Part shown: positions 33,673-45,600 of the stretch, piece by piece | Layout: every line of letters starts with the position of its first letter | Position numbering within the stretch: the first letter of the stretch is position 1 | Assembly: GCA_021234155.1 (NCBI GenBank) | Contig: JAJEKV010000003.1 | Span: forward strand, 24,092,874 to 24,156,873 | Direction of reading: 5' to 3' | DNA length: 64,000 nucleotides | Origin: Isoetes taiwanensis | Lineage: Eukaryota > Streptophyta > Lycopodiopsida > Isoetales > Isoetaceae | Program-made: the position numbers and the translations under genes | Notes under the pieces: generated by a model | What the model was told of the DNA's origin: nothing | The model's input: the letters and a program-made list of their open reading frames with translations, nothing else | Database searches by the model: none

Positions 33673-35199
33673 ATGGCCACTGCTGACTTCAGGCGATGGT
33701 ACAGCGCCAGTGCCCATGCTGCTGAGGCAGATGTCAATGACATCTTCCGAGTCTTCGAGAGGGAATTAGATGTGCAAGCCACTTTGAATGCAACCCCAGC
33801 ATATAGACAAGTCTTAGCAGAGTTCCAAGCTAGGGTAGGACCCTCCCTCGTCCAGGTTCCCCCTTGCATAGGCTATTTTGTTCCCCGCCCATCCCTTCAA
33901 ACAGCCTTGGGTGATGTCCCCAACATCGCCAAGTACTTAACTAACAAGGCGCAGAGGCTGCCAGACTACATGGTCCTGACAGCTAACAGGACCAAGTATT
34001 TCTCCTACACCGCCGCCTTAGCTATTTTCTTATCCCACCGAGCCGAAAACCCAATGGGAACAACCTCTATCCCTCCGATGGAGATGGACCCCATAGCAGT
34101 GCAAGCTGAAGAGCAGATGCTTTTGCAGTATCAGCAAGAGCAGGAAGGAGGAGAGGAAGAAGAAGAGGAGTCGGACGACGATAAGTACACGGAGCTCGAC
34201 TCAGAGGAAGAACGGCAACAAGCAGAACAGGAGCTGATCAACTTCGAGCAAAGCCGGCAGAACATCAGAGTTGCTCCCCCACTTGGGCTAGGCATCACAA
34301 GCCTAGCCCCTATCATCATCAACGGAGAGGAGTATTTACTCCTCAGCGACATCCAGAACCTTCCCGAATGCAGGGAGAGGGAGCTCAGATTGGATGAATT
34401 GCTCCACCAGATACGGCAGTCCGACTTGGACGACTTCATCGTCCAGGGAGCCTCGGACTTCCCGCTCCAAGTGAGGGAAGCCGACACCTACACAGGAGAG
34501 TCGACTTCCGACATCCAGGCCTACAACAGCATCAGGCAAATGATGGAGGAGCAAGAGCTGCCAACAGAGGAGGAGTTCCTCGCCCTCCAGGAACAGATGG
34601 GGATCCGTGGGAAGACCATGAGCATTTTAATGTCGAGGCCTTCGACACCACCTCCATCAAGAGGAGCAGGAATCGACCTCAGGCGAGTCGACTCCACAAT
34701 TGAAGACTACCGGGACATCACTGAGATAGAGGTCGACGAATATGCAGGGAGGCACAGGGCTGGAGGCCAAACAAGCGGAGAAGCTTCAGCGACGCACAAT
34801 GATAGGTCCCTGAGGTACTACCTGCCGCTGCTGCTAGATGGGAGGATAGCGGTAATACACCGCAAATTCAGCCCGCGCGGAGAAGAGGGGGTGTTCATGC
34901 TCATTGCACTCTCAGGCTTCGGCAGGCATGCTCGCATAGCGCCAAATGTTGACTATGCTGTCCTGGTCAAGAGAGCAATGGCACTTGACCTCTTCGACTT
35001 CGCCATACCCCATCGACGTCAGGCGAGATTGGCGGTGACCGCGGCCCTTACATCCGACCGCAGGGTGGAGGAGCTGGCGAGAGCCTTGCAGGGCGGCTCG
35101 TCAGCAAGCGTCATCAGGAACTTGGGTCATACAGTAGGAACGGCCCAAGTTAAGAAGTTCCTTGAAGACAACCCGTCTTACCGGCGATTTCAAGACTAG
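33673..35199 (+). CDS. ORF2: novel acidic protein conserved in two chromovirus lineages (TE2)
   Basis: About 508 codons from the ATG at 33673 (MATADFRRWY); the frame is open from 33631, but the later ATG matches the TE3 homologue's start (MARPTLQQWY). No known domain recognised. An acidic, coiled-coil-like stretch (EEEEEESDDD and following, about residues 158-195 from this start) is followed by INGEEYLLLSDI, which matches LNNQEYLIFEDI in TE3, then a DDF(I) motif. The C-terminal 120 residues resemble the part of TE3 ORF2 beyond its amber stop. No signal peptide or membrane segment. It sits between the H3 gene and gag and is the only long intact frame in TE2, although gag and pol have decayed. 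Function unknown; it is not a capsid, protease or reverse transcriptase by motif. Confidence 0.7.
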   Translation: MATADFRRWYSASAHAAEADVNDIFRVFERELDVQATLNATPAYRQVLAEFQARVGPSLVQVPPCIGYFVPRPSLQTALGDVPNIAKYLTNKAQRLPDYMVLTANRTKYFSYTAALAIFLSHRAENPMGTTSIPPMEMDPIAVQAEEQMLLQYQQEQEGGEEEEEESDDDKYTELDSEEERQQAEQELINFEQSRQNIRVAPPLGLGITSLAPIIINGEEYLLLSDIQNLPECRERELRLDELLHQIRQSDLDDFIVQGASDFPLQVREADTYTGESTSDIQAYNSIRQMMEEQELPTEEEFLALQEQMGIRGKTMSILMSRPSTPPPSRGAGIDLRRVDSTIEDYRDITEIEVDEYAGRHRAGGQTSGEASATHNDRSLRYYLPLLLDGRIAVIHRKFSPRGEEGVFMLIALSGFGRHARIAPNVDYAVLVKRAMALDLFDFAIPHRRQARLAVTAALTSDRRVEELARALQGGSSASVIRNLGHTVGTAQVKKFLEDNPSYRRFQD

Positions 35200-35366
35200 T
35201 TAAACTCTTGATCCCGGAGACTTTTGTACTAAAAAATTATATAATATAAATATAATCCCTTTTGCACTTTAAATGTTTTGTTTATGTAATCGCCCCACAA
35301 CTAAACCAACAAACATAAACAATGCAAGAAAACAAGTAAAACTAACCATATAGCCATGAATTACTT
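35200..35366 (+). promoter_or_regulatory. AT-rich leader before gag, TE2
   Basis: Contains TATAATATAAATATAA (about 35238-35255), which could serve as a TATA region for gag. No ORF3 homologue is present here, unlike TE3. Confidence 0.25.
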
Positions 35367-36715
35367 GTGCATGCAGCTAGAGGCCTAGGCTCAGGAGAAC
35401 AACAACGCCGAGACAACATGGAAGAACAGACCCCGCCCAGACCACCCCCGGCAAGGAACCTATTTGAAGAAATGGAACCCATGACCCCAGAGGAGGAGAT
35501 ATCCCAGATGAGGACGGACCTTGAGCAGATAAAGGCTCTGCTAACCACACAAGCAGGAGCGGGTTCGGTGGGCAACGCTCAATTGCCACAAGCATCAGCT
35601 CGGAAAACAGGAAGGGACAAGAAGAGGAGCAAGAGAAGGAGATCCCCCAGCTCGGATTCCTCCGACTCAAGCTCAGACTCAGACTCCGACTCCGAGGAAG
35701 AAGAAGAGCAGGCCCAGGACTGAACAGATGGAAGGCAAAGGAATACTGAAGATGGAAGGCAGAGGAACACCCCAGATGGACGACAAAGGGACACAAGAGT
35801 CTCTGACTACCAGAAGAAGGTAGACTCTGCTTTGGGAAATGTTTGGAAAGCCAGGAAACTCGAGCAATTCTCGGGCGAGAACAGGTCAGGAATGGAGGCC
35901 GAGGCTTGGCTTGATGAGATGAGTGAATATGGCAACGCTTATGATATGAAGGACAAGCCAACCTGAAAGGAGCAACACGCATTTGGTGGAAGGGGTATGC
36001 AAAGGCCCATGGCTTGAGCAGGGATGCTTGCAGATTCAAGAAGTTTGCTAAAGCCTTCAAGCGCCACTACGTCCCAAGAGAGCACAAGTCCAGCATGATG
36101 CAGCAGTTCTATAGGTTGCAGCAAGGAAACAAGTCAGTCCAGAAATATACAGAGGAATTCATGAGGCTAAGGCTGTATGTGCCAAAGTTGGGAGAAAAGC
36201 ATGCAGTGGAAAGCTATATTGAAGGGCTGAATGACGAGATTCGCAAACTGGTAAGGGCAATAAACCCTAAGACAGTATCAGAAGCGGAGTGCAAGGCTAT
36301 AAGCTTGCAAGGAACGGGACCTCAGAATAGCGGGCAGAGGCAGCAGTATTTCTAGGACAAAGGCAAAGCATCAGGGAGTTATAGCCCTAGAGCAGCAAGT
36401 CCAGGTCCAGCTAGAGCCCCATATGGTGGCAATCAGGGGAAGCAGCACGAGAAGAAGCAGGTGTCCTTCAAGGACAAGCAGGAGGGGTCAAACTACTCCA
36501 AAGCAGTACGATCCTTTTTACAGGCTATGCCCAAGGAGAAGAGGCAAGAGTGCATGGAGAAACAGCTTTGCTTCAGATGCTTCCAGCCAGGCCATAGAAC
36601 AGCGAACTGCCCCTACGTCATGAGTGCGGCACTAGCAGAATTAGGAGATTGGGACATCCTGCCGATGGCGGCGGCGACGGGCGAAGCAGCCCGTGACTAC
36701 ATTGAGGGGTGAGTG
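35367..36715 (+). pseudogene. Gag, TE2 (stops and deletion)
   Basis: The N-terminus is present: ATG at 35367, or more likely at 35418 (MEEQTPPRPP), followed by a glutamate-rich segment, a basic patch and a Ser/Asp/Glu run. Stop TGA at 35721-35723 (CGA in TE1). A deletion of about 30 bp near 35957 removes part of the capsid region that TE1 retains. TAG at 36353-36355 (CAG in TE1). The CCHC knuckle CFRCFQPGHRTANC is intact at 36569-36610. Downstream sequence (36660-36780) has several CAG-to-CGG/GCG-like differences from TE1 that shift the frame. Confidence 0.85.
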
Positions 36716-36759
36716 TCATATCTTTGCCCCAATAGATCTGAGCAACAGAGGAGAGTCAA

Positions 36760-39700
36760 TATAAGGTAATTTCCACAGTAGGGAAGGCCAAGGCCAAGTC
36801 TTTCATAGTGCTGATAGATTCAGGAAGTAGCCATAATTTTGCATCCCCAAGAATGGTGCAAATGTTGAAGTTGAAACGGCTGAAGTCGGGCCGAGACCCG
36901 TTGTTTTAGCAAGTGGAGCGGTAAAAGGCGACGGCGAGGCAAGAGGATCAACCGACATCGATTTGCGAGGAATAAACATCCGGATGGGGGCAAAGTAATG
37001 GGCATTGGCAAGTATGATTTGATCATAGGAATGGAGTACTTTGGACCAGCGGGGGCCATCATTGATTGTGGAAAGCGGAAGGTGACCTTCCCAGCGCCCG
37101 GCGGCAAGATCATTGAGATCCACGGTAAAAAAGTTGTTCCCATCATGCGGTGTATGTCTTCTAAGCGGCTGTTCAAGTGCATCAAGAGCAAAAGGGTAGC
37201 ATACATCTTCAAGCTTGAGATCGAAGAGCGAGTCCGAGGAAAGCAAAGAAGACAAGGTGCTCGGCAAAGTTGCGGAAGCAAATAGCTAACTTGATCCGCG
37301 AATTCCATGATCTCTTTCACGATGAAATCGAGCACCTTCCTTCTTCAGGGAGTCGAGTGTGAGATAGCACTTTCGAACCGGGAAGCAAGCCGACAAGTAA
37401 GGCTCCATACGAGAATGGCGACAGCGAGGAGTTGGCTGAGACTAAAGAAGCAATTGCGGGAGTTGCTTTCGACCTAGGCTTCATTAGACCTAGCGTCTCA
37501 CCATTTGGAGCGCCCATCCTTTTTGTCAAGAAGAAGGATGGCAGTTTGAGGATGTGCATAGACTATAGGCAGTTGAACAAGCACACCATCAAAAACAAGT
37601 ATGCGCTTCCCAGATCGGATGACTTGATGGATCAGCTGCAAGGAGCAAAAGTCTTCTCCAAAATCGACTTAAGGTCAGGCTATCATCAGATCCGGATAAA
37701 GGAAGAAGATATTCATAAAACCGCTTTCAGAACGCGGTATGGATATTATGAGTTCACGGTAATGCCTTTCGGCTTATCGAACGCCCCAGCAACGTTCATG
37801 AGGCTCATGAACGATATCTTCAGGGAGTTTTTAGACACCTTTGTGATTGTGTTCTTTGATGACATTTTGGTGTACAGCAGATCCCTTGAAGAGCACGTAC
37901 AACACTTAAGGAGAGTGCTGGAAAAGTTGAAGAGGCACCAGTTGTACGCCAAGTTGTCGAAGTGCCATTTCGCAACGGAGAAGGTGGAATATCTTGGTCA
38001 CGTGATCTCGGCAGAAGGAATTTCGACGGACCCTTCCAAGATTGAAGCCGTCATTCAGTGGCCGGCACCGAAGAATGTGCATGAGGTCAAAAGTTTTCTC
38101 GGCCTAGCAGGGTACTACAGGAAGTTCGTGAAGAACTTTGCTAAAATAGCGGCCCCGCTAACAGACTTAACGAGGGCGGAAAAAGTGAAAGATTGGGTAG
38201 ATCATTGATACAAGAAAGCCCAAAAGGGGTTTGAATTGTTGAAGGAAGCTTTAACAACCGCCCCCGTCTTAACCCTGCCAGATCCAGAGAAAGATAAGCT
38301 TGTGGCAACAGATGCGAGTAAGATAGCTACAGGAGCAGTGCTCATGCAAGAAGAGCGTGTAGTAGCGTATGATTCCAGGAAGATGAATGACGCCGAAACG
38401 CGCTACCCCACGCATGATCAGGAGCTCCTTGCGGTTGTCAGGGCATTAAGAATTTGGAGGCATTACCTTTTGGGAAGAAAGTTCCAATTGGATACAGATC
38501 ATCAGAGCCTCCAGTATGTATTTACGCAACCACACCTCAACCTGAGGTAGAGAAGGTGGATGGAGTTTCTTGAAGAGTATGACTTTGATATAGTCTACAA
38601 GCCAGGGAAGCTCAATGTGGTAGCGGATGCGCTTTCAAGGCATCCCCTGACAACTAGAGTGCATTGCAATGCAATTTCGACGCTTTCCAGCGACTTCGGG
38701 GAGAAGATCGAAGAGTCCCTGCCAACAGATGTCGACTTCAAAGAAGTATGGGCAAGCTTATGTAGGGAAGCAAGAACAGATAAGGAGCGGGAAGCCTTCA
38801 AACATTTTAAGAAGGAAGGCAACCTGTTATACCATAAGAACAAGTTGTGTGTGCCAGAATCTTTAGGAGTAAGGAAGTTGATCCTCCATGACACACACAA
38901 CAGTCCAATAGCTGGCCATGCGGGATTCATGAAAATATATTTCAAAGTACGCAGTAGCTATTATTGGCCAGGAATGAAGAAGCAGGTAGCTCGCTACATC
39001 AAGGAATGTCAGCTTTGTTAGCAGATGAAGGCAGAGCAGCTTCGAATTCCAGGAGCTTTGGAGCCCTTAGCGGTGCCAAACGCTAAGTGGGAGGTCATCA
39101 GCATGGATTTCATCACAGGGCTTCCAAGACAGTAAGAGGGAAGGATGCCTTGATGGTAGTAGTCGACAAGTTGTCGAAGATGGCACATTTCGTGCCTTGC
39201 AGGACCACAGATATAGCTATGGATACAGCGAAGCTCTTCACCAAGGAGATCTTCAGACTTCATGGTATGCCAAGGGAGATTATCTCCGACAGGGATCCGA
39301 AGTTCATAAGTGCCTTTTGGCAAGACCTCTTTGCGACCATTCAGACGAAGTTATCCATGAGCACGGCGTATCATCCTCAGACGGATGGCCAAACGGAGCG
39401 GACCAACAGGATTTTGTAGGACATGCTACGAAACTATGTCTGGAATAAGCAAGGTATGTGGGAAGAATTTATTCACTTGGTGGAGTTTGCATACAATAGC
39501 ACCAAGCAGGAATCATCCCAAATGTCGCCGTTTATGATCAATTACGGCTATCAATGCCTAACTCCAGACACTTGGCACAATCCCGTGTCAAAAGTAGAAG
39601 TTTCGCAGCAGATGTTCGCCGATATGCAGCAGCTAGTGGAAGAAGTTCGAGGATATCTGCTAGCAGCAAGGAGTCGGCAAAAGAGCATCGCCGACAAGCG

Positions 39701-40199
39701 TCGAACAGTCAGGGAGTTCCAAGTTGGCGACGATGTGTGGCTGAAGATTAAGGTGAAGCAGGCGAAGCTTAGGATCGGCAATTGCAAGAAGCTTGCTCCG
39801 AGGTGGGCTGGACCTTTCAGAATAGTCCAGAGGGTAGGTAATCAATCCTACAGGTTGGATCTACCAGCACACCTAAAGATTCATAAGGTCTTCCACGTGA
39901 GTTTGTTGAAGAAACACGCTCCAAATCCAGACAAAGTCTTGGACACTCCAACGTTGTTGGAAATGACGGAGGAGGAGCTGGAAATAGTTCCAGATCTGAT
40001 TCTTGATAAAGCCTTCAAGAAAACAAGAAGATCAGAATTTCTCCAATACTTGGTCAAGTGGAAACACTTGCCAGTGGAAGACGCGACATGGGTACTTAAG
40101 AAGGATCTATTAAAGCAGTACCCACAATTCATGGAGCAATGGGACGGCAAGGTCATCTCCGAAGAAATCGGCTCAGGCATGTCAATTTGTGTAGATTAA
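36760..40199 (+). pseudogene. Pol (PR-RT-RH-IN-chromodomain), dead, TE2
   Basis: The protease active site is intact as L-I-D-S-G-S-S-H (about 36811-36834), but the frame is broken repeatedly up to 37430. The reverse transcriptase is well preserved (37432-38208): [17 protein letters not shown], then SGYHQIRI and FFDD. Stops: TGA 38206-38208 (W codon in TE3; shared with TE1), TAG 38548-38550, TAG 39019-39021 (Q codon in TE3; shared with TE1) and TAG 39417-39419. A one-base loss near 39128 shifts the frame. Integrase motifs ([20 protein letters not shown]) and a C-terminal GPF plus chromodomain ([15 protein letters not shown], about 40040-40090) remain readable. 39423-40199 is an intact 258-codon C-terminal segment. 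Confidence 0.9.
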
Positions 40200-40688
40200 T
40201 TCTATGTGTAATTAAGATTAATCTATGCATGCAACCTATGCTAGGTATGAGTTGCATGCATTGTAACCGATGATGAGACCGCTACGGTGATCTCTAGGGC
40301 GTGATGTAATGTCGATGTAGGCATGACCGCGTTTCCGCTTGGATGAGTTGAAGGTGGATTAGAAAGTCTACTTCTGTTCCACGGAAGTAGACGACCTCGA
40401 GAGAAAGGAGGTCATTGAGGAATGCATTGATAGGAAAAGCACCTCTAGCCCCATATATGCTTTGATAGGAGGAATCAAGGCCTTCACGCCCATATACGGG
40501 AAGGACATATCCTCCACGCTGGGCAACTAGGGTGTAGGCATGAGAGGCATATAGGCATATAGGCGCTGTCTCCTCGGCCATTATGGAAGATTCATCCTCT
40601 TCCTACGCCGGGAGATTAGCCATGCACCCATGTAGATAGGTGGGGTGGTCACTATATAACCAAAATTTTATTAATAATTAAATGGTAC
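40200..40688 (+). other. TE2 3' UTR, part 1, with TE3 target site
   Basis: Matches TE1 27051-27556. Ends with the GGTAC (40684-40688) duplicated at TE3's other end; the 3' UTR resumes at 53961. Confidence 0.9.
40684..40688. repeat. Target-site duplication GGTAC (left)
   Basis: Partner at 53961-53965. The unoccupied site reads AATGGTACTAACG in TE1 (about 27552-27564), confirming the insertion. Confidence 0.95.
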
Positions 40689-42353
40689 TGTGACGCTCCC
40701 TGAACATATACGACCCTCGGGCGTATACATACGGGGACTTTCCCCTCCCATGGCGACCAACTCGCCACGAGCAGGGCCCTCCGTCTATTTCGGGCCATCT
40801 ATAATATGATGCCGAAAGAAGGACACGAAGGGGTCATTCGGCCCACGCCTTCAATGGGGCTCCTACGTCGCGGAAGCGTGAATACAAGGGTTAGCACACA
40901 GCATAAATCACATATAAATAACCACCACGAAGGGTGGCGCATCCATCCAAATACCAACGGCAAAGAATATGCATCTAAACCTAAGAAAACACCCCAAACC
41001 CATGGTTCTACCCTGGCTCAGACTCCAGTGAGGACCGACTGACGGCTAGGTCTCAAGAGTTCAGCAGACCGAATCTTGACATGGCGTTGGCTGGCATAGA
41101 ACATTGGCTAGGGTTGTCCACTCCATCCGCCCCTCCTGTGCACACTTTGCAGATGGGTCGAATCATGCTATGGCTTCGCTATAGCCTTGGGAGAAACGCT
41201 TGGCTCGGTATCACCCTGCTAAGCCTACTCGGGGGTTCATGGCGCCCCGGTCCGATGAGGCAGGTCGAAGCGTCCCCTTCGGGATCCAAAGTGGTTCCAT
41301 GGGTGGACTAGAGAATCGTGCGCGCATCAGCGACCCCGCATCCGTGCAGAGCTTACTGCGCCCTAAATCTACTCAAAGTACGGGGGATGCCCCATGCGGG
41401 TCACACCTCGATTACCGTGGAGTGTCGGACCCATACGGGGCGGATGGCGCCTAGCTCAGCGGCGGCTATTAGGCCTAGTCCCCTTTGTAGGAGTCTGGGG
41501 AGCCTTTTATGTTAGGTGCAAGACCCCACCCCGTTTCCCACTTTGTGTCCCTTGTTTGGTGCTAAGCCAATCCATAGCATCTATGACCCGGTGGTCTCTT
41601 GTACCACGAGGCCGCATTATTGGGATATCTGAGGGGCTCAATCTAGGAGCATACTACAATATATGGGCTCGAGGTCTCTACCCCCGTAATCCCCATCTCT
41701 GAAGTGCTAACTAAGCAAAGAACTATCAATCCATACTTTGGGAGCAAAACTTCGAATCAAAATATAAAGAGAGCTTACCTTTACAACCCGGGGGTTAGTT
41801 CCTATCACCAAAACACAGAGAGAACATGCAAACAACGCGAAAAAGCGGGCTACTCTAGAATTCACAAGCTACTCTAGCTACCCACCTGAATTCCGGCTTG
41901 ACCCGTTATCGTTTGGGGCCTCCATCCTTCTGGACTCGATGCTCAACTTCTGCTCACACAGGTGCAAATACTTGAGTAAGGTGGCGCTCAGCTGGTCACA
42001 GGGTAGGCGCTCAGCTCAAGTCGATTATGGTGGATCTGGGGGTGGTGATCCACCTTGTGAGTCCAAAATAGCATTTACCATGCTGGCCAATCGAGTTTGG
42101 CCAGGTGGTGCCTTCCCAGAGGGTAATTAGCTTAATTATCCTCTTTAAAATAATAATCCCTTAAATATAGGTTATTATCTCTAACAATTAAATTAGCATA
42201 GCTAATTTAATCCCTTTTAGATCTACCCCCTATGTTACAATACCCCATGGTGGCGTACCTTTATCGGGTGACGTGTCAGTATGTTTATAGGTATACCATA
42301 TAGATACCTTACATATACCGTACATATACCGTATAAATACATGGAACGTCACA
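40689..42353 (-). repeat. TE3 3' LTR (1665 bp)
   Basis: On the minus strand it begins TGTGACGTTCCATG and ends GGGAGCGTCACA. The first 12 bases equal those of the TE1/TE2 LTR although the rest is not alignable by eye. Near its start are repeated TATACGG/TACGGTATATG words. Differences from the other LTR are few and often at CAG (CGG in the partner). Confidence 0.95.
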
Positions 42354-42367
42354 TTCTCCCCTCCTTA
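42354..42367 (-). promoter_or_regulatory. TE3 polypurine tract
   Basis: Minus strand reads AAGGAGGGGAGAA directly before the 3' LTR, the expected plus-strand primer site. Confidence 0.9.
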
Positions 42368-42672
42368 AAAATAATGCTGTCCTCAGCATTCGTGTTAATG
42401 AATCAAAGAGAGTTATTTAAAAAAACTAAATTAAGAAGAATATACTTAGGAAGAGGAGATGACTTATTACTTCAAACAGTAATACATTGAAGCTGAAAAT
42501 AACCAAGTGTCAGCACCAAGGTGCATTTTACAACTTATCATCCGAAGAAGTTGAAGGACCGAAGTCCGATTTTAAAACATTATAGACGACGAAAATAACA
42601 CATGTAAACAAAGCGGATTTGGAAAAGTCGGGTCATCAGCAACCCTCTATACATGGGCAGGTCCCGAACTGG

Positions 42673-45600
42673 TTACTGGCCTGCACATGTCAATTTATCA
42701 GTATGTATGAATAATATAATTAGTTTGTGGTTGAAGGGACCACCCCCTATAATAAAAAAAAGAAAAAAAATGTATGTACAACTGCATGCGTTCGAACAGT
42801 TTGTGGTCATGTCAACATCAACAATACACCACGTCCTAGAGAACACGAGGGTGATCTCATCATCGGTTACTATTATTAAATACGATGCATCTACCCCTCT
42901 ACTGCTTGATTCGCGGCTACTCAAGGCTTCAAGCTTACCGCCGGGAGCGGGGTTGATAGCATCATTGATGGTGCGGCCCTGAGATTCCCGCATGAAGTCT
43001 GGATAGTGCTTGTCAAGGTCTATTTTCATCACCCAGGTAGCATCCTCAACCGGTAAGTGTTTCCACTTAACCAAGTATTGTAACATTTGAGTCCTTCTGG
43101 TTTGTTTATAAGCTCGATCAAGAAGAGCTTCAGGCACTATCTCCAGGTGCTCCTCTGTCATTTCTAGGAGGGTTGGGGTATCCAAAACCTCCTCTGGATC
43201 AGGGGTGTGTTGCTTCAGAAGACTCACGTGAAAGATCTTGTGGATCTTCAAGCGGGGTGGCAAATCCAAGCGATATGTCTGCTCTCCAACACGTTCAGTA
43301 ATCTTGAACGGCCCAGCCCATCTGGGTGCCAACTTCTTGCAGTTACCAATCTTGAGCTTGGCTTGTTTTACTTTAATCTTAAGCCAGACTGATTCGCCCA
43401 CCTGGAAGACTCGTGGGGTTCTGTGTCTATCCGCTACACTCTTCTGGCGACTGCGTGCAGCTAGCAAGTAACCACGAACTTCTTCAACCAAAGCTTGCAT
43501 TTCCAAAAGGAGTTGCTGAGAAACCTCCACTTTAGAAACAGGGTTGTGCCATGTGTCTGGAGTAAGACATTGGTAACCATAGTTGATCATAAAAGGAGAC
43601 ATTCTGGAAGACTCCTGTTTCATACTGTTATAGGCAAATTCTACCAGATATATATAGTCAGCCCATTGTGACTGCTTACTCCACACATAACTTCGTAGCA
43701 TATCCTCTATGATACGATTGGTACGTTCTGTCTGACCATCCGTCTGAGGATGATACGTTGTACTCATAGCAAGCTTGGTCTGGATAGTGGCGAAGAAATC
43801 TTTCCAGAATGCACTTACAAATTTGGGATCCCTGTCGGATACAATAACTCTTGGCATTCCGTGCAACCTGAAAATTTCCTTTGCAAAAAGCAGGGCGGTG
43901 TCGAAGGCGGTGTCGGTGGTACGACATGGCAGGAAATGAGCCATTTTCGACAATTTGTCGACCACAACCATTAATGCATCATATCCCCGGAGAGTACGTG
44001 GAAGGCCCACAATAAAATCCATGGTTATTACTTCCCACTTTGCGTTGGGCACATCCAGAGGTTGCAACTCCCCTGGAACTCTTAGTTGCTCCGCCTTGGT
44101 TTGTTGACACACTTGACACTGCTTAATGTATCTAGCAATATCCTTCTTCATCGAAGGCCAAAAATAACTGGATCGGATCTTGAAGTAGGTCTTCATAAAA
44201 CCCGCATGTCCAGCTATAGGACTGTTGTGTGTGTCATGGAGAATCAGCTTACGTACTCCCGAAGTCTCAGGTACACACAACTTATCCTTGTAATATAACA
44301 AGTTGCCCTCTTTCTTATAGGAACGGAAAGCTTCCCGCTCTTTATCTGTACGGGCTTCCTTATTTAAGCTATCCCAAATATCACAGAACTCGGGATCTGT
44401 GGCCAAGGTCTGCTCTATTTGTTTCCCAAACTCACTAGTGAGTGTGGAAATTGCATTACAATGGGTCCGGGTTACCAAGGGATGGCGTGACAACGCATCC
44501 GCAACCACATTGTGCTTCCCAGGCTTATACATAATCTCGAAATCATACTCCTCCAAAAATTCCATCCATCTTCTCTGACGGAGGTTGAGATTCGGCTGGG
44601 TGGTTAAATAACGGAGACTTTGATGATCCGTATCCAACTGAAATCTTCTACCAAGAAGGTAGTGTCTCCAAATACGCAGAGCGCGGACAACTGCTAACAA
44701 TTCCTGATCATGGGTAGGGTATCGCTGTTCAGTATCGTTCATCTTCTTTGAATCATATGCAATAACTCTCCCCTCCTGCATTAGGACTCCACCGGTAGCA
44801 ATCTTACTAGCATCGGTTGCCATTAGTTTATCTTTTTCAGGATCAGGCAATGTGAGGACTGGTGTAGACGTTAAAGCATCCTTAAGCTTCTGGAAACCTA
44901 CTTGGACTTTTGCTTTCCAATGTTCCATCCAATCCTTCACCTTCTCGTGTTTTGTGAGATCAGTAAGAGGTGCGGCAATTGTTGCAAAATCCTTAACAAA
45001 TTTCCGATAATATCCTGCTAGTCCCAAGAAACTTCGGACCTCTGAGACATTACCCGGAATAGGCCAATCCCTTACTGCTTCTATCTTTGCTGGATCAGTA
45101 GCAATTCCCTCTGCCGAAATGATGTGGCCCAAGTAATCGACCTTCGGAGTGGCAAACTTGCACTTAGAAAACTTGGCAAAGAGCTGATGACGTCTTAGCT
45201 TTTGCCAGGCCAACCGAAGATGGTTCTCATGGTGCTCTAAAGTTTTACTATAGATGAGAATGTCGTCAAAGAAAATAACAACAAAATCATCCAAGTATTG
45301 GCGGAAGACGTCATTCATCAGTCGCATGAAAGTGGCAGGAGCATTAGTTAACCCAAAAGGCATAACGGTGAACTCATAATGCCCATATCTAGTGCGAAAA
45401 GCAGACTTATAGATGTCCTCCTCCTTTATCCTTATCTGATGGTATCCGGAGCGTAAATCTATCTTTGAGAAATATTTGGCACCTTGCAACTGGTCCATTA
45501 GATCATCGGCCCTAGGCAAAGCATAACGATTCTTGATGGTATGCTTATTGAGCTGCCTATAATCAATACACATCCTCAAAGAGCCATCCTTTTTCTTAAC

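Noticed and set aside
25057-39021. Stops in TE1/TE2 corrected by RNA editing (U-to-C editing is common in fern organelles)
   Set aside because: These are nuclear transposons, organelle editing would not apply, and many frameshifts accompany the stops.
42673-43000. The tail after the TE3 chromodomain as an envelope-like gene
   Set aside because: It is a low-complexity read-on of the pol frame with one hydrophobic stretch; no separate start, signal peptide or envelope feature.
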